Below are positions 62,901 to 64,000 of a stretch of 64,000 nucleotides of DNA, in pieces. The translations under genes and the position numbers were made by a program. Origin of the DNA: Cygnus atratus (lineage: Eukaryota > Chordata > Aves > Anseriformes > Anatidae). Position 1 is the first letter of the stretch. Every line of letters begins with the position of its first letter. The stretch is taken from positions 6,138,001 to 6,202,000 of the forward strand of contig NC_066382.1 in the NCBI RefSeq assembly GCF_013377495.2, written 5' to 3'. The notes below the pieces were generated by a model that was not told the origin of the DNA, searched no databases, and saw nothing but the letters and a program-made list of their open reading frames with translations.

Positions 62901-64000
62901 AAACCCTCCAAGCACATGGTAGCTTGTGCACAGTGGTTTAGCTCCACTGACTTAATTCAGAATTGCAGGTGCGTAGCTGCAGCAAACCAGGGATGCGCTG
63001 TTTCATCCCGGGCCGGATGTTACACCAGGGCCGGTGTGTCCGAGGAGACACTGCAGTGTCTGATCTCATCCTGCCTCTCTTCATCCCAGGCAGGTTTTTT
63101 TTGATGGATGCCAGGAATGGTAAATGGCAGGTAGCAGGGCTCTGCTTTGCTCCTTTAATCATTCCTTCCAAAATCAGTGATTATAACCCATTAAAAGCAA
63201 CAGATTTCTTATTAATGGCCATTTTGTGCCAGCACTCGGGGCTTCACCGTTGCTTTTGCAGACCCAACTTGGCCATGGGCCTCTCCGGGAGGAAGCCACC
63301 GCCGTAGCCTGTCCTGGAGTTTGCCCCTCACCTGGTGCTTTAAGGACTCTTAAATTCTGAGAAGTGTTTCATTTAGAAACTATTCTCTAAGTTTATGTAT
63401 TTAATGTATTTCTTGTCCTTTTTTATTTGCATGGCTAATGGCGCTAGCACGGAAGATTTTATCCCTACGTGTTTTATCTGCTGCTGATGCCAGCTCTGCA
63501 CAGACTCACGCTCTGCCCGTGGTTTCCCTGTGGCTTTGGGTGCCGGGTGCTTTCCCTCGGCAATTTTCTGGAAGGGAACATGGTGGGGAGCTCCTGGTGG
63601 GGAGCTGCGGATAGGTAAGGTCAGAGGCAGGCTGGCTGGGAGGGATGAAGAGGTTGCAGTAATAATTTGTTTGATCAGAAGCGTCTTCCCACCTACAAGC
63701 AGTTAATGTGTGCTGGTCCCTTTTGCCACAAAAGACTTGTTTATCTACTGCTTTTCGGGATGTTTTCATTCTCTGCGTAACGCTCACATCCTTTTTGCTT
63801 AATCCTCCTGCTTTTGTGTGCCTAAAAGCTTGTGGCAATGGCTCTGCTGAATAATTTTTAAAAATAAATTCTGAGATTCAGGGGCTTGTTTTCCCTGAAG
63901 CCCAGCAGCATCCACTTTGGGGCTTCATTTCTTTTTTCCAAACAAGGTTGCCTAGTAAATCATGCTTTCATCCTTCTAGCAGCATACGATTAAAAACCAG

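Larger units (their letters stand above)
49038..64000. other. Non-coding stretch to the window end, inferred intron
   Basis: No supportable gene and no recognisable transposon. It contains A/T-rich unique patches (49060-49160, 51180-51430, 56460-56880), T runs (51427-51439 and 57310-57322), a 10-bp inverted repeat (57179-57201), a three-copy short repeat (59861-59910), and modestly CpG-rich patches at 60810-60910 and 61050-61130. Open frames of up to 172 codons here have no protein-like pattern. Confidence 0.5.

Noticed and set aside
1..64000. CRISPR array, rRNA, tRNA, bacterial operon or viral genome
   Set aside because: No regularly spaced repeats, no cloverleaf with conserved box A and B seen by eye, and no compact gene arrangement.

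Overview
This window looks like vertebrate, almost certainly avian, nuclear DNA. The evidence is its repeats. Two pieces of CR1 LINE 3' end (18548-18952 on +, 25302-25737 on -) carry the typical bird CR1 tail built from ATTCTATGA-like units, and a third piece (5731-6075 on -) decays from the CR1 reverse transcriptase. Several old MIR-like SINE remnants of the amniote type are also present. Nothing in the sequence fixes the species. There are no bacterial-style genes, no CRISPR array, and no rRNA or tRNA gene that I can see.

The only protein-coding sequence I can support is one internal exon on the + strand at 37356-37513 (158 bp). It has a strong pyrimidine tract and CAG acceptor and a CAG|GTACGA donor. 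It encodes 52 full codons of an acidic, then helical, coiled-coil-like peptide. The gene is not securely recognised. A kazrin-like (KAZN) long isoform is my best guess, argued only from how the exon end would join to the known kazrin N-terminus. The rest of the window is then most simply read as two very long introns, more than 37 kb upstream and more than 26 kb downstream. The upstream part could also include 5' flanking sequence.

Region by region: 1-5730 is non-coding with low-complexity runs and one CTCF-like site. 5731-6075 is antisense CR1. 6076-18547 is non-coding with A/T-rich homeodomain-type patches. 18548-18952 is a CR1 3' end. 18953-25301 is non-coding with a 27-base A run. 25302-25737 is antisense CR1. 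25738-37011 is non-coding with MIR-like relics, a 31-bp tandem duplication and a 22-base A run. 37012-37105 is a MIR-like relic just upstream of the exon. 37514-40021 is intron ending in a striking pyrimidine tract followed by AG|GTGAAT. 40022-40960 holds another MIR-like relic, the longest open frame of the window (220 codons, not convincing as a gene) and a CpG cluster. 40961-64000 is non-coding with a (TA)n run, a long pyrimidine stretch and a small 3-copy repeat.

Easily recognised interspersed repeats cover only about 2-3% of the window. Together with many unique A/T-rich homeobox-like patches, this is the pattern of a long regulatory-rich intron rather than of a repeat-filled desert. I did not find a clear new biological system. 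The most useful leads are the orphan exon, the recursive-splice-like site at 40021, and the CpG cluster with the long open frame.
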